The notes under the pieces are model-generated. The model had not been told where the DNA came from and made no database searches. It saw only the letters and a program-made list of their open reading frames with translations. This document shows, piece after piece, positions 5,718-13,437 of a DNA stretch of 17,596 bases. This DNA comes from DATJHM01 sp035493895 (GTDB lineage: Bacteria; Chloroflexota; Ktedonobacteria; Ktedonobacterales; Ktedonobacteraceae), in NCBI GenBank assembly GCA_035493895.1, contig DATJHM010000256.1:1-17596 (forward strand). The letters run 5' to 3'. The first letter of the stretch is position 1; each line of letters begins with the position of its first letter. Position numbers and translations under genes: made by a program.

Positions 5718-7172
5718 CTATTCCCCTGAGACAGTTGAGAAGTTTGGCTTGCCGTCGAAGTTATACAGGTTTTCGATTTTGATGAAATCGTATCCTGCAT
5801 TGGCTACTCGCTGCAACAGCTGAATGATGTGCTCGTGTTTTACGGTGGCACCACGCTGGGGGGCCATGAAGCGCGCTCGCCAGTGGTCGGTGCAGAAGGT
5901 CTCTGCCATTCCATTCGGCCATACTTTTGCGCCCCGGTTAGTGATCATGGTCAGAACGAGCTCGTCATTGCTGACCTGCTTGAACTGTGCTCCCAGTTCA
6001 TCCGGGCTTCCCTTGCTCCAGTCCAGGTAGACGTCGACGCCAACGAGATCTTTGATCTCATTCTGGCCTTTTTTGCTGCTGACCTGGCTGCTGCTCTGCG
6101 CGGGAGCCGAACTGTAATTGACTGCTTTGAGCACCTGTGGCTGCTGACCCAGGCGTGCGATGACGGCATCGGCGAACTCTTTGGTGCCTACTTTTTGCTT
6201 GCTGACGCTTTCATCATAGATATCATAGGTGTGGATACCCTCTTCGATGGTTCGTAGCCAGGCGTTGTGCACACGGGTCGCAACATCTGGCTGCTTGATG
6301 TGAATGAGCATCAAGACTGCGCCAAGCAACAGGCCGGAGGGGTTGGCGAGGTTCTGGTTGGCTCTCCTTGGGGCTGAGCCGTGAATTGCCTCGAACATGG
6401 CACAACCTTCTCCAATGTTGGCGGCTCCGGCCAGACCAACTGATCCCGCGATCTGGGCGGTGACGTCGGAAAGGATGTCTCCATACAGGTTGGGCATGAC
6501 GATGACGTCAAATGCCTCTGGCGTATCGGCCAGCTTTGCGGCACCAATGTCGACAATCCAGCTCTCACTGACGATGTCGGGATATTCAGCCGCAATTTCG
6601 TCAAATATCTGATGAAATAGTCCGTCACTCTGCTTCATGATGTTATCCTTAATGAAGCAGGTCACTTTTTTACGATTATTGTGGCGCGCATATTCAAATG
6701 CATAGCGAACGATCTTTTCGCTGCCCGGTCGGCTGATGAGCTTCAAACTTTCGACCATGTCGTGCGTCTGGCGATATTCGATGCCGCTATACAGGTCTTC
6801 TTCGTTCTCACGCACAACGACGACGTCCATATTGGGATGCTTGGTCGCTACGAAGGGATGATAGGCAACGGCTGGACGGACGTTGGCATAGAGCCCAAAG
6901 GCGGCACGCACTGCGACGTTCAGGCTTTTGTAGCCCCCACCCTGAGGCGTCGTGATCGGCGCTTTCAAGAAAACTTTGGTACGCCGCAAGGTCTCCCAGG
7001 CACTGGGTTTTATCCCCGCGCTGATACCCTGTAAGTAGACCTTTTCGCCTACTTCGATCTCCTCTATGTCGATTCTCGCTCCAGCTGCCTGAATAATCTT
7101 GAGCGTGGCGGCCATGATCTCTGGCCCGATTCCATCGCCATAGGCGACGGTAATTGGTGTTGTTTCTGCCAT
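5718..7172 (-). CDS. icd: NADP-type isocitrate dehydrogenase (Rickettsia/Thermus-like, with C-terminal extension)
   Basis: TCA-cycle enzyme oxidising isocitrate to 2-oxoglutarate and CO2. The protein has 484 residues and starts YGDGIGPEIM. Substrate-binding residues are seen in KAPITTPQGGGYKSLNVAVR (S83, N85, R89) and YANVRP (R99). The lysine-containing stretch KVTCFIKDNIMK, the metal-binding aspartates in MPNLYGDILSDVTAQIAGS and the cofactor loop HGSAPRRANQNLANPSG follow. The two arginines after HGSAP stand where E. coli Icd has Lys-Tyr that grip the 2'-phosphate, consistent with NADP use (inference). Beyond about residue 345 there is an extra domain of about 130 residues, as in Thermus and rickettsial enzymes. 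The stretch joining the two, near residues 345-370, is serine/glutamine-rich (SSAPAQSSSQVSSKKGQ). AGGA precedes the ATG, and a promoter lies just upstream. Confidence 0.92.
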   Translation of the reverse strand: MAETTPITVAYGDGIGPEIMAATLKIIQAAGARIDIEEIEVGEKVYLQGISAGIKPSAWETLRRTKVFLKAPITTPQGGGYKSLNVAVRAAFGLYANVRPAVAYHPFVATKHPNMDVVVVRENEEDLYSGIEYRQTHDMVESLKLISRPGSEKIVRYAFEYARHNNRKKVTCFIKDNIMKQSDGLFHQIFDEIAAEYPDIVSESWIVDIGAAKLADTPEAFDVIVMPNLYGDILSDVTAQIAGSVGLAGAANIGEGCAMFEAIHGSAPRRANQNLANPSGLLLGAVLMLIHIKQPDVATRVHNAWLRTIEEGIHTYDIYDESVSKQKVGTKEFADAVIARLGQQPQVLKAVNYSSAPAQSSSQVSSKKGQNEIKDLVGVDVYLDWSKGSPDELGAQFKQVSNDELVLTMITNRGAKVWPNGMAETFCTDHWRARFMAPQRGATVKHEHIIQLLQRVANAGYDFIKIENLYNFDGKPNFSTVSGE

Positions 7173-7230
7173 GATAGTGTTCCTACTTACTTAAATTTTG
7201 CTAGTGTCTTGTCCATATTGTGACCAATTT

Positions 7231-7260
7231 AGTGTAGCATAGTCTCACTGATACCTACAA
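7231..7260 (-). promoter_or_regulatory. Promoter of icd
   Basis: Read on the minus strand, TTGTAG (7260-7255) and TACACT (7236-7231) are separated by 18 bp. The -10 is preceded by TGC, giving an extended -10. The predicted leader is about 50 nt. Confidence 0.5.
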
Positions 7261-7408
7261 GTATGGGATAATAGAGAGAAATGAGTACGCTGGGAGTTGA
7301 TTCGCTGTCCATAACGCTAGCTGGCCTCTTTTCGTAGGCGAGAGCAAGCATTCACTTTTTTCTCTATCCATAGTGCGTCCCCTCTCTCAGAAGTGTAGAC
7401 CCGATAGC

Positions 7409-7437
7409 CTCTACATACCTGCGCTGTATACGTAGAG
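7409..7437. promoter_or_regulatory. Inverted repeat overlapping the -35 region (putative operator)
   Basis: CTCTAC-ATAC (7409-7418) is mirrored by GTAT-AC-GTAGAG (7426-7437), differing by a two-base bulge. It ends seven bases before the TATAAT of the downstream gene, so a protein bound here would cover the -35 region. Confidence 0.35.
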
Positions 7438-7443
7438 ACTATG

Positions 7444-7449
7444 TATAAT
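7444..7449 (+). promoter_or_regulatory. -10 element upstream of the enoyl-CoA hydratase-like gene
   Basis: A perfect TATAAT preceded by TG. No good -35 is found at 16-18 bp (the hexamer there is GC-rich), so an activator may be needed. Predicted leader about 85-90 nt. Confidence 0.4.
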
Positions 7450-7539
7450 ACATGGAGCTACTATTTGTCGTGAAGAGGTGTGGCTGAGATTGTCTGTTGA
7501 TTGACCATACCTGATTGCTGATTGAAAGGAGCTGGCACG

Positions 7540-8316
7540 ATGGCCTATACGTTGGTAGAACTTCGCTATGAAGGAACGCTTGCGACGATTACGCTGAACT
7601 GTCCCGCACGGCGCAATGCTCTCTCACTATCGCACATGCAAGAGCTCACATGCGCGTTTGAGGAGGTGGGCGCGAGCTCAGCGCACGGGGTGATCCTGGC
7701 GGCAAATGGACCGGTTTTTTGCGCTGGACACGATTTTGCGGATATGGCGGAGCAGGATCTTATGACGATTCGCCATATTTTGCGCGTCTGTACCACGATG
7801 ATGAATACGATTCAACAGATCCCTCAGCCGGTGCTGGCCAGTGTGCATGGTCTGGCAACTGCGGCAGGTTGCCAGCTGGTTGCCACCTGTGATCTCGCCG
7901 TCGCCTCTACGCAGGCCGCATTTGCAACTCCTGGCGGCAAGGGCGGCTGGTTCTGCACGACGCCAATGGTCGCTGTCAGCCGGGCGATTGGCCGCAAGCG
8001 AGCCCTGGAAATGTTACTCACGGGCGATACGATTGATGCTCAAACTGCGGCCGCTTGGGGGCTGGTCAATCGCGTGGTGCCGCCAGAGCAACTCGTTTCT
8101 GAGTCGAGACGTTTGCTGGAAGCAGCCACACGCGGAAGTCTGGTCTCTAAGGGGATTGGAAAGCAGGCGTACTATGCACAGATGGAGATGCCGCAACCTC
8201 AGGCGTATGCGTATGCCATTGAGGTGATGGCTTCGACGGCGCTTCTGCCCGACGCTCAGGAGGGGATGAGCGCTTTTTTGGCGAAGCGAAAACCGCACTT
8301 CAATCAAGGTGAATAG
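7540..8316 (+). CDS. Enoyl-CoA hydratase/isomerase-fold protein (ECHDC3-like), catalytic glutamates absent
   Basis: 258 residues. The ATG at 7540 is chosen because AAAGGAG lies eight bases upstream; an in-frame TTG at 7522 would include that site. Crotonase-fold signatures are the ARRNALSL CoA-binding turn, the oxyanion segment ANGPVFCAGHDF (residues 55-66), AAGCQLVATCDLAVAS (108-123), and AAAWGLVNRVVP. The two glutamates that hydrate enoyl-CoA in rat crotonase (E144, E164) correspond to Q112 and G132, keeping the exact 20-residue spacing. The sequence PGGKGGWFCTTP resembles mitochondrial ECHDC3. It therefore binds an acyl-CoA but probably is not a standard hydratase. The LarA-like gene follows 158 bp downstream on the same strand. 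Confidence 0.85.
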   Translation: MAYTLVELRYEGTLATITLNCPARRNALSLSHMQELTCAFEEVGASSAHGVILAANGPVFCAGHDFADMAEQDLMTIRHILRVCTTMMNTIQQIPQPVLASVHGLATAAGCQLVATCDLAVASTQAAFATPGGKGGWFCTTPMVAVSRAIGRKRALEMLLTGDTIDAQTAAAWGLVNRVVPPEQLVSESRRLLEAATRGSLVSKGIGKQAYYAQMEMPQPQAYAYAIEVMASTALLPDAQEGMSAFLAKRKPHFNQGE

Positions 8317-8369
8317 CGGGAGAAGGGTTTCCCTGCGACAGTAAGCGACGGGTTTTTGTGGTACGATTG

Positions 8370-8378
8370 TGATACTAT
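8370..8378 (+). promoter_or_regulatory. Possible extended -10 upstream of the LarA-like gene
   Basis: TGATACTAT fits a TGn-extended -10 (TACTAT, four of six). No -35 is evident. Co-transcription from the gene upstream is equally possible. Confidence 0.25.
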
Positions 8379-8474
8379 AGGTACCTGTGGAGGATGTTGT
8401 GAGGGGAGGCACATTGTTGAACGTATGAAGCCGCTGAAGGCATAATCCAGACTCGTTGACAAGGATGTGTTACT

Positions 8475-9809
8475 ATGCAAATCACATTTGAAGTCCCTGA
8501 AGAGACGTTGCATCGTCTCCTTGATCCTGTGCCTGTGCCGCTGATGGCAAAGGTGCGCAATCGTATAAATGTAGAGCCACCAATTGACCATATACAGACG
8601 TATATCCATGAGCAGATGCAGCTCGCCGGAGCTGCGCATCTTTTCCAGGCAGGACAGCGCGTGGCTATCGGTGTGGGGAGCCGGGGTATTGGCCGTTTGC
8701 CCGAAATCGTAACCGCTCTGGTGAATGAATTGAAAGCACTGGGCGTTGAGCCGTTTATTATTCCTGCGATGGGGAGTCATGGTGGCGCGACTGCTGAGGG
8801 GCAACGTGCCGTTCTGATGCATCTGGGGATTACTCCTGACGCGGTTGGCGCTCCTGTGGAATCGCAAATGGAAACGGTGGAGATCGGACGTGCTGCCGAT
8901 GGCACTCCGGTACGTATTGATCGCTTGGCAATGGAGGCCGATGCGATTATCTTTGTGGCGCGCATCAAGCCTCATACTGCTTTCCAGGGTACGTATGAGA
9001 GCGGTATGGCAAAGATGATCGCGATTGGCCTGGGAAAACAGGAGGGGGCGGCGGTCTGCCATGCGCGAGGCTTTGGCGAAATGGCGCGTATGGTGCCTGC
9101 TCTGGCTGAAGTTGCTCTGGCGAATGCGCCTATCCGTCTGGCACTGGCTGTGCTGGAGAATGCGTATGATCAGCCCTATAAGATTCTGGCCGTCCGTGCG
9201 GATGAGCTGATGCAACGGGAACCGGCTCTGCTGCTGGAAGCGAAGGCGGCAATGCCGTTTATCCCTTTCAAACAGCTGGATGTGCTGGTGATCGATGAGA
9301 TTGGCAAAAATATTAGTGGTGACGGCGCTGATCCCAATATTACTGGCCGTTATCCCACGCCCTTTGCCACGGGCGGTCCCGATGTGACCAAGCAGGTCGT
9401 GCTGGATCTGACGGAGGAGTCAGGCGGCAATGCAAATGGCATCGGTACGGCCGATTTCACGACGGTGCGCCTGGCCCGTAAGATGGATTTCGACCAGACT
9501 TATCCTAATCCTTTGACTTCGACGGTTGTACGCCCGGTTGCTTTGCCGATGGTGCTGCCTTCGGATCAGCTGGCTTTTGCGGCTGCTCTCTTAACCTGCA
9601 ATGTGGTTGGTCGTGAGCCACGGGTGATGCGTCTGAAGAATACGTTACGCCTGGATGAGTTCTGGGTGTCGAGTTCTTTGCTGGCGGAGGTACGGGACAA
9701 TCCCGATCTGGAAGTAATCTCAGAGCCTGCTCCTCTCCCCTTTGATCAGGATGGCAATCTCCCCGATATCTCGGCTCTGGAAGAGTCGGTTGCTGCTCGG
9801 GGAGTGTAG
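8475..9809 (+). CDS. LarA-like nickel-pincer family protein (lactate racemase homologue, DUF2088)
   Basis: 444 residues. LarA enzymes are cytoplasmic racemases/epimerases of 2-hydroxyacids that use a nickel-pincer nucleotide cofactor bound to a lysine. The motifs AMGSHGGATAEG (H102), IKPHTAFQGTYESGMAK (H167, K180) and AVCHARGF (H196) correspond to H108, H174, K184 and H200 of the Lactobacillus enzyme. The K-to-H spacing of 16 is identical. The sequence SHGGATAEGQ and the later IDEIGKNISGDGADPNITGR are those of the divergent LarA subfamily whose substrates are mostly unknown, so lactate should not be assumed. The cofactor needs LarB, LarC and LarE, none of which is in the window. The start has AAGGA nine bases upstream. 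It may be co-transcribed with the crotonase-fold gene before it. Confidence 0.8.
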   Translation: MQITFEVPEETLHRLLDPVPVPLMAKVRNRINVEPPIDHIQTYIHEQMQLAGAAHLFQAGQRVAIGVGSRGIGRLPEIVTALVNELKALGVEPFIIPAMGSHGGATAEGQRAVLMHLGITPDAVGAPVESQMETVEIGRAADGTPVRIDRLAMEADAIIFVARIKPHTAFQGTYESGMAKMIAIGLGKQEGAAVCHARGFGEMARMVPALAEVALANAPIRLALAVLENAYDQPYKILAVRADELMQREPALLLEAKAAMPFIPFKQLDVLVIDEIGKNISGDGADPNITGRYPTPFATGGPDVTKQVVLDLTEESGGNANGIGTADFTTVRLARKMDFDQTYPNPLTSTVVRPVALPMVLPSDQLAFAAALLTCNVVGREPRVMRLKNTLRLDEFWVSSSLLAEVRDNPDLEVISEPAPLPFDQDGNLPDISALEESVAARGV

Positions 9810-9858
9810 CCTCCACCTGATTTGTGCTCTTGCTGGCTGTTGCAAGCGCGTGGTTCTC

Positions 9859-10317
9859 TCAATCCGCCGGTTCATCTGGCATGGTCAATCCCTCCTGTAT
9901 GAGGAGATCGCTCAGGGTGTTGACCAGAGTTGGACCATTTTGACGCAGCTCGGCCAGCAAGACGATCGAAAGCTGTTGCAGGATCTCCCCTCCCTGACTG
10001 GTCAGATGCACAAGGACACGGCGCTGGTCATCGGTGTCGCGTTGCCGCTCGACAAAGCCACGTTCGACTAATCTGTCAACCAGCTCGACAACGCTATGAT
10101 GTTGTAGCTGCATGCGCTCCGCCAACTCGCTGATCGTTGCTTTCTTGCCGTCAGGGAGACCCTTGACGGCCAGGAGCAACTGATGCTGTTGTGGCTCGAT
10201 GCCTTTCGCGCGAGCAAGTTGCTCACTGAAACGTACGAAGCGCCGTATCTGATAGCGGAATTCCGCCAGTGCTTGATAATAGTTCAATGCTAGATCTTTG
10301 TTATCTATTTTTTCCAT
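9859..10317 (-). CDS. MarR-family transcriptional regulator
   Basis: 152 residues with the MarR layout: N-terminal dimerisation helices (YYQALAEFRYQIRRFVRFSEQLAR), then PQQHQLLLAVKG, then the winged helix ATISELAERMQLQHHSVVELVDRLVERGFVERQRDTDDQRRVLVHLTSQG (about residues 60-110). The wing DxxDxRR signature is present, and a C-terminal dimerisation helix follows. MarR proteins are usually dimeric repressors released by small phenolic or lipophilic ligands or by oxidation. The only cysteines expected for redox control are absent, so ligand sensing is more likely. It lies 28 bp downstream of the ClC gene on the same strand, so it is probably made from the same transcript and may repress it through the palindrome at 12263-12277. 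It converges on the LarA-like gene. Confidence 0.9.
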   Translation of the reverse strand: MEKIDNKDLALNYYQALAEFRYQIRRFVRFSEQLARAKGIEPQQHQLLLAVKGLPDGKKATISELAERMQLQHHSVVELVDRLVERGFVERQRDTDDQRRVLVHLTSQGGEILQQLSIVLLAELRQNGPTLVNTLSDLLIQEGLTMPDEPAD

Positions 10318-10345
10318 ACCGCCGGACTCTCCCTCCCATGAGAGA

Positions 10346-12226
10346 TTATACCATTGGTAGTTGCTCTTCTTTCACATTAGCCGCAGGCAGCAGACGCCGC
10401 AACGAGAGCACTCGCTCGCGCTGTCGTTCTTCCGCTAAGTTACGCACACGTGCCTTCAGCAAATCCTGTAACGAAATCAGTCCGACCAGTTCTTGCGGAT
10501 GCTCACGCTTGACTACGGGGAGACGCGTGTAGCCGGTCTCTGCCATGAGATTGGCGATGCGGCGCAGTGGCTCATCTGGATAGGTCACGACGGGTTTTTT
10601 GGCGAGAGATGATAGGCTCAGGGTTGTATTTGTGATTGGCTCTGTTTGTAAGAAATGTTGTAGTTCTGTCAGGGTGACAACGCCAGACATACGGTTGTCT
10701 TCGTCCAGAATTGGGTAGAGCCGCTGCACCCCTTTGGTCTTATTGGGATTAATCTGTAAGATTTGTTGCAGCGCTTCGCGCGATGTCGTGACTTGCAGGG
10801 CGAGTAGATCGGTAGCCATCACTTCACGCGCAAATAGAATCTCCAACGGATCAGTGGCATATTCGGCGCTGAGATGATAGCCACGACGACTGACTTTCTC
10901 GGTCAGGATAGAGCGGCGCATTATCAGGACCGTGACGGTATAGGAGACGGAGACGGCGATCATCAAAGGAAGCAGGGCGCTATAATCATGGGTGAGCTCT
11001 ACGGCAAAGATAATTGCGGTAAAGGGCGCACGCATGGTTCCCCCTAACACGGCAGCCATGCTGATCAGGGCCCAGAAGCCTGCCCCTTCATTCGGCAGCA
11101 CCATTGCTTCCAGGCCGCCCAACGCGCCTCCTATCATGAGCAAGGGGGCGAGTACGCCTCCCGACGTCCCTGAACCCAATGAGATGGCCCAGATGAGCGA
11201 TTTGACCAGCAGGATGCCGAGAATAATCTTGCTGGTGGCGTTCCCCTGTAGCAGTGAACCAATGACATCGTAACCAACGCCGAGTGCCTGGGGAAAGATC
11301 AGCCCGCCGATCCCTATGACCAGACCGCCAATCGCAGGCCACCACATCCAGTGGATTGGTAGGTGATGAAAGGCGTCCTCGCTGGCATATACGGCCATGG
11401 TGAGCAGCATTGAGAGAATCCCGGCGAGCACGCCCACCAGGAGACAACTCAGCAAACCTGGTATGCCGATGAATGCTGGATGCATACCCGTGGGAAAGGT
11501 CGGACCCTGTCCGAGAAGATACACACGGGCTGCCATGGCGCTGGCGCTGGCCAGCGCTACCGGGACCAGGCTGCGAGGCTTCCATTCAAAGAGCAGCAAT
11601 TCGACTCCCAGCAATACTGAGGCCACAGGTGCTGCGAACGTTGCCGACATGCCCCCTGCTGCCCCGGCGACCAGCAAGATCTTACGTTCGGTGCTGCTCA
11701 AATGGATGAATTGCGCAATCATCGAGCCGACAGCTCCTCCAGTCATAATAATTGGCCCTTCTGCGCCAAATGGACCACCAGAGCCAATCGAGATTGCCGC
11801 TGAAATTGGCTTGAGCAGGGCTACTTTGGGGTTAATCTTGCTGCCGTTGATTAAGATGGCCTCGATCGCTTCTGGTATGCCGTGCCCACGAATGCGCTCT
11901 GAGCCATAACGGGCCATTGCCCCTACGATGAGCGCTCCAATGATGGGAACGATGACCACGGCTAACCCCAGGTGATTTCCTGCGGGCGATGAAAGGGCCG
12001 TACTCCAACGCTGAAAGAAAAACAGGTTGGTGAAAAGGCCGATGAGTCTGAGTAAGATGAGCGCAACAAATGCGCTGATGATGCCAATAATGATCGCGAG
12101 CCCGGAAATGAGCAACATGCGAGGTGTGCTGGTGAAGTCTCCCAGCTTCCCCAACGCTTCGTGATTGCCCATCTGACTCAAACGACGCAGACCGCTTTGC
12201 CAGAAACTGCTGCTTGAAGCAGGCAT
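10346..12226 (-). CDS. ClC-family H+/Cl- antiporter with tandem CBS domains
   Basis: 626 residues. The membrane domain (about 35-440) is strongly hydrophobic. It holds the ion-binding motifs GHGIPE, SGGPFGAEGP and GTSGGVLAP. The gating glutamate (E148 in E. coli ClcA) is E156 in GAEGP. The proton-pathway glutamate (E203) is matched by E214 in FEWKP, which points to a proton-coupled exchanger rather than a passive channel (inference). Two CBS domains follow: one from the VMATDLLALQV stretch through HFLQTEP, the other from LAKKPVVTYPDEPLRRIANLM through SLQDLLKARVRN; such pairs bind adenine nucleotides. The start has GGAGG nine bases upstream. It has its own promoter and is followed 28 bp later by the marR gene. 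Confidence 0.93.
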   Translation of the reverse strand: MPASSSSFWQSGLRRLSQMGNHEALGKLGDFTSTPRMLLISGLAIIIGIISAFVALILLRLIGLFTNLFFFQRWSTALSSPAGNHLGLAVVIVPIIGALIVGAMARYGSERIRGHGIPEAIEAILINGSKINPKVALLKPISAAISIGSGGPFGAEGPIIMTGGAVGSMIAQFIHLSSTERKILLVAGAAGGMSATFAAPVASVLLGVELLLFEWKPRSLVPVALASASAMAARVYLLGQGPTFPTGMHPAFIGIPGLLSCLLVGVLAGILSMLLTMAVYASEDAFHHLPIHWMWWPAIGGLVIGIGGLIFPQALGVGYDVIGSLLQGNATSKIILGILLVKSLIWAISLGSGTSGGVLAPLLMIGGALGGLEAMVLPNEGAGFWALISMAAVLGGTMRAPFTAIIFAVELTHDYSALLPLMIAVSVSYTVTVLIMRRSILTEKVSRRGYHLSAEYATDPLEILFAREVMATDLLALQVTTSREALQQILQINPNKTKGVQRLYPILDEDNRMSGVVTLTELQHFLQTEPITNTTLSLSSLAKKPVVTYPDEPLRRIANLMAETGYTRLPVVKREHPQELVGLISLQDLLKARVRNLAEERQRERVLSLRRLLPAANVKEEQLPMV

Positions 12227-12262
12227 AACAGAAATCCTCCGTTACCATGACGTCTAAATTTG

Positions 12263-12277
12263 TATCGTTGTACGATA
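12263..12277. promoter_or_regulatory. Perfect palindrome TATCGT-TGT-ACGATA at the ClC start site (putative MarR operator)
   Basis: Arms of six bases around TGT, placed immediately downstream of the predicted -10 (12279-12284 on the minus strand), so a bound dimer would cover +1 to about +15. MarR proteins bind palindromes of this size, and a marR gene is the second gene of this operon. Confidence 0.45.
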
Positions 12278-12278
12278 T

Positions 12279-12307
12279 ATTTTATGCGCGATGGCGGAAA
12301 AATGCAA
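12279..12307 (-). promoter_or_regulatory. Promoter of the ClC-marR operon
   Basis: On the minus strand, TTGCAT (12307-12302) and TAAAAT (12284-12279) are separated by exactly 17 bp. Predicted leader about 45 nt. Confidence 0.55.
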
Positions 12308-12448
12308 CAGGCCAGAGGGATAAAAAAGCCAATGCCCGCAAGAAATCTCGTATTGCCGTGCTAAGTTGTATCCTTCTTGTGTGCTTGGATGGTGTTATAG
12401 ATGGGGATATGCGGGCTGGTCTTATCAATGGAGCCTGCGTATCGTGTA

Positions 12449-12482
12449 TGGCAGGAGAGGTTCTGCCACACAAGCGTATAAT
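12449..12482 (+). promoter_or_regulatory. Inverted repeat plus -10 upstream of the SDR gene
   Basis: TGGCAG (12449-12454) and CTGCCA (12463-12468) form a perfect inverted repeat with an 8-nt spacer. TATAAT (12477-12482) follows nine bases later. No -35 hexamer is present at the right distance, so the repeat may be an activator site. Confidence 0.35.
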
Positions 12483-12536
12483 GCTATAAGCGAACAAAAA
12501 CGCCAGAGATAGCGATAAAAGGGAGGGATATTAACT

Positions 12537-13307
12537 ATGGGCATATTATCACGAAAGGTGGCCCTGGTAACCGGCTCTGATAGTGGCATCGGGCGCGCGA
12601 TTGCGCTCCAGTTTGCTCGCGAGGGAGCAGTTGTGGTGATCAATTTCGCGCACAACCAGCCTAAGGCTCGTGAGGTTCTTCAGTTGATTGAGCAACAAGG
12701 GGGGAAAGCGCTGATCCTGCAAGCCGATATTTCTCAGTACAATCAGGTACGCGGTCTGGTGCAGCAAACAGTGGAGCAGCTCGGTCGCCTGGATATTCTG
12801 GTGAATAATGCTGGCATGGAGATCCATAGCCCGTTTCTGGAGGTGAGCGAGGAGCAGTTTGATCGCGTGGTAAATACGAATCTCAAGGGGGCTTTCTTCT
12901 GTGCTCAGCTGGCCGCGCAGGTGATGGTGGCGCAGAAGAACGGTGGTCGCATCATCAATATCTCGTCGGTGCATGAGGATCTGCCCATGCCGCAGAATGT
13001 ACCCTATTGTTGTGCCAAAGGGGGCCTGCGTATGTTGACGCGTACGATCTGCCTGGAACTGGCTCCGCATAATATCACGGTCAACAATATCGCTCCTGGT
13101 GCGGTTGATACGCCAATTGATGCTGACGTCAAGGCGGACCCCGAGAAATTTCGTACATTGCTCAACGAGATTCCTCTGCACCGTATGGGGCAACCTGAGG
13201 AGATTGCGTCCCTGGCACTTTACCTCGCCTCCGATGCATCTGGCTACGTCACTGGCTCAACCTTTACGATCGATGGCGGCTTGACGCACAATACGGGCGC
13301 ATTGTAG
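12537..13307 (+). CDS. Classical short-chain dehydrogenase/reductase (glucose 1-dehydrogenase/FabG-like)
   Basis: 256 residues of a Rossmann-fold NAD(P)(H) oxidoreductase. The cofactor motif TGSDSGIG is at residues 12-19, NNAG follows VTL-strand 4 (LDILVNNAG), and the catalytic set is S144, Y157 and K161 (NISSVHEDLPMPQNVPYCCAK). PGAVDTP and the C-terminal GSTFTIDGGLT are standard. GGGAGGG precedes the ATG by about nine bases. The sequence style (YCCAKGGLRMLTRTICLELAPHNITVNNIAPGAVDTPID) is that of annotated glucose 1-dehydrogenases, but the substrate cannot be read from sequence. The window context (ClC antiporter divergent, unknown protein convergent) gives no pathway. Confidence 0.9.
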   Translation: MGILSRKVALVTGSDSGIGRAIALQFAREGAVVVINFAHNQPKAREVLQLIEQQGGKALILQADISQYNQVRGLVQQTVEQLGRLDILVNNAGMEIHSPFLEVSEEQFDRVVNTNLKGAFFCAQLAAQVMVAQKNGGRIINISSVHEDLPMPQNVPYCCAKGGLRMLTRTICLELAPHNITVNNIAPGAVDTPIDADVKADPEKFRTLLNEIPLHRMGQPEEIASLALYLASDASGYVTGSTFTIDGGLTHNTGAL

Positions 13308-13337
13308 CATATAACCTCTTCTGCTCACTCTCGACTT

Positions 13338-13363
13338 CTCAGCTTCAGACGAAAGAAGCTGAG
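13338..13363. terminator. Perfect 9-bp hairpin after the SDR gene
   Basis: CTCAGCTTC (13338-13346) and GAAGCTGAG (13355-13363) with an 8-nt loop, 30 bp past the SDR stop and before the convergent gene at 13438. No T-tract follows, so termination could be factor-aided or the stem may protect mRNA ends. Confidence 0.45.
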
Positions 13364-13437
13364 CGATGCAAGCGAGATATGAGCAGATGCCAAAGAGACG
13401 TTGTGTGTCATGCTAGATCTGTTTCGGAAATGTGCCA

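Larger units (their letters stand above)
7173..7539. other. Divergent intergenic region between icd and the enoyl-CoA hydratase-like gene
   Basis: 367 bp without a gene. It carries a good promoter for icd (7231-7260, minus strand), a TATAAT element for the plus-strand gene (7444-7449) and an inverted repeat at 7409-7437. No further structure was recognised. Confidence 0.6.
12227..12536. other. Divergent intergenic region between ClC and SDR genes
   Basis: 310 bp. Contains the ClC promoter and palindrome and, nearer the SDR gene, TGGCAG/CTGCCA with a TATAAT. An 80-codon frame from 12247 has no recognisable motif and no good ribosome binding site and is not called. Confidence 0.6.

Noticed and set aside
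8456..8461. TTGACA just before the LarA-like start
   Set aside because: A promoter using it would start transcription inside the coding sequence, past the ATG.
8304..9215. 303-codon minus-strand frame opposite the LarA-like gene
   Set aside because: His/Arg-rich antisense shadow of a well-supported gene; no start signal or recognisable domain.
12247..12489. 80-codon frame divergent from the ClC gene
   Set aside because: Overlaps the ClC promoter and palindrome, no motif, no Shine-Dalgarno.
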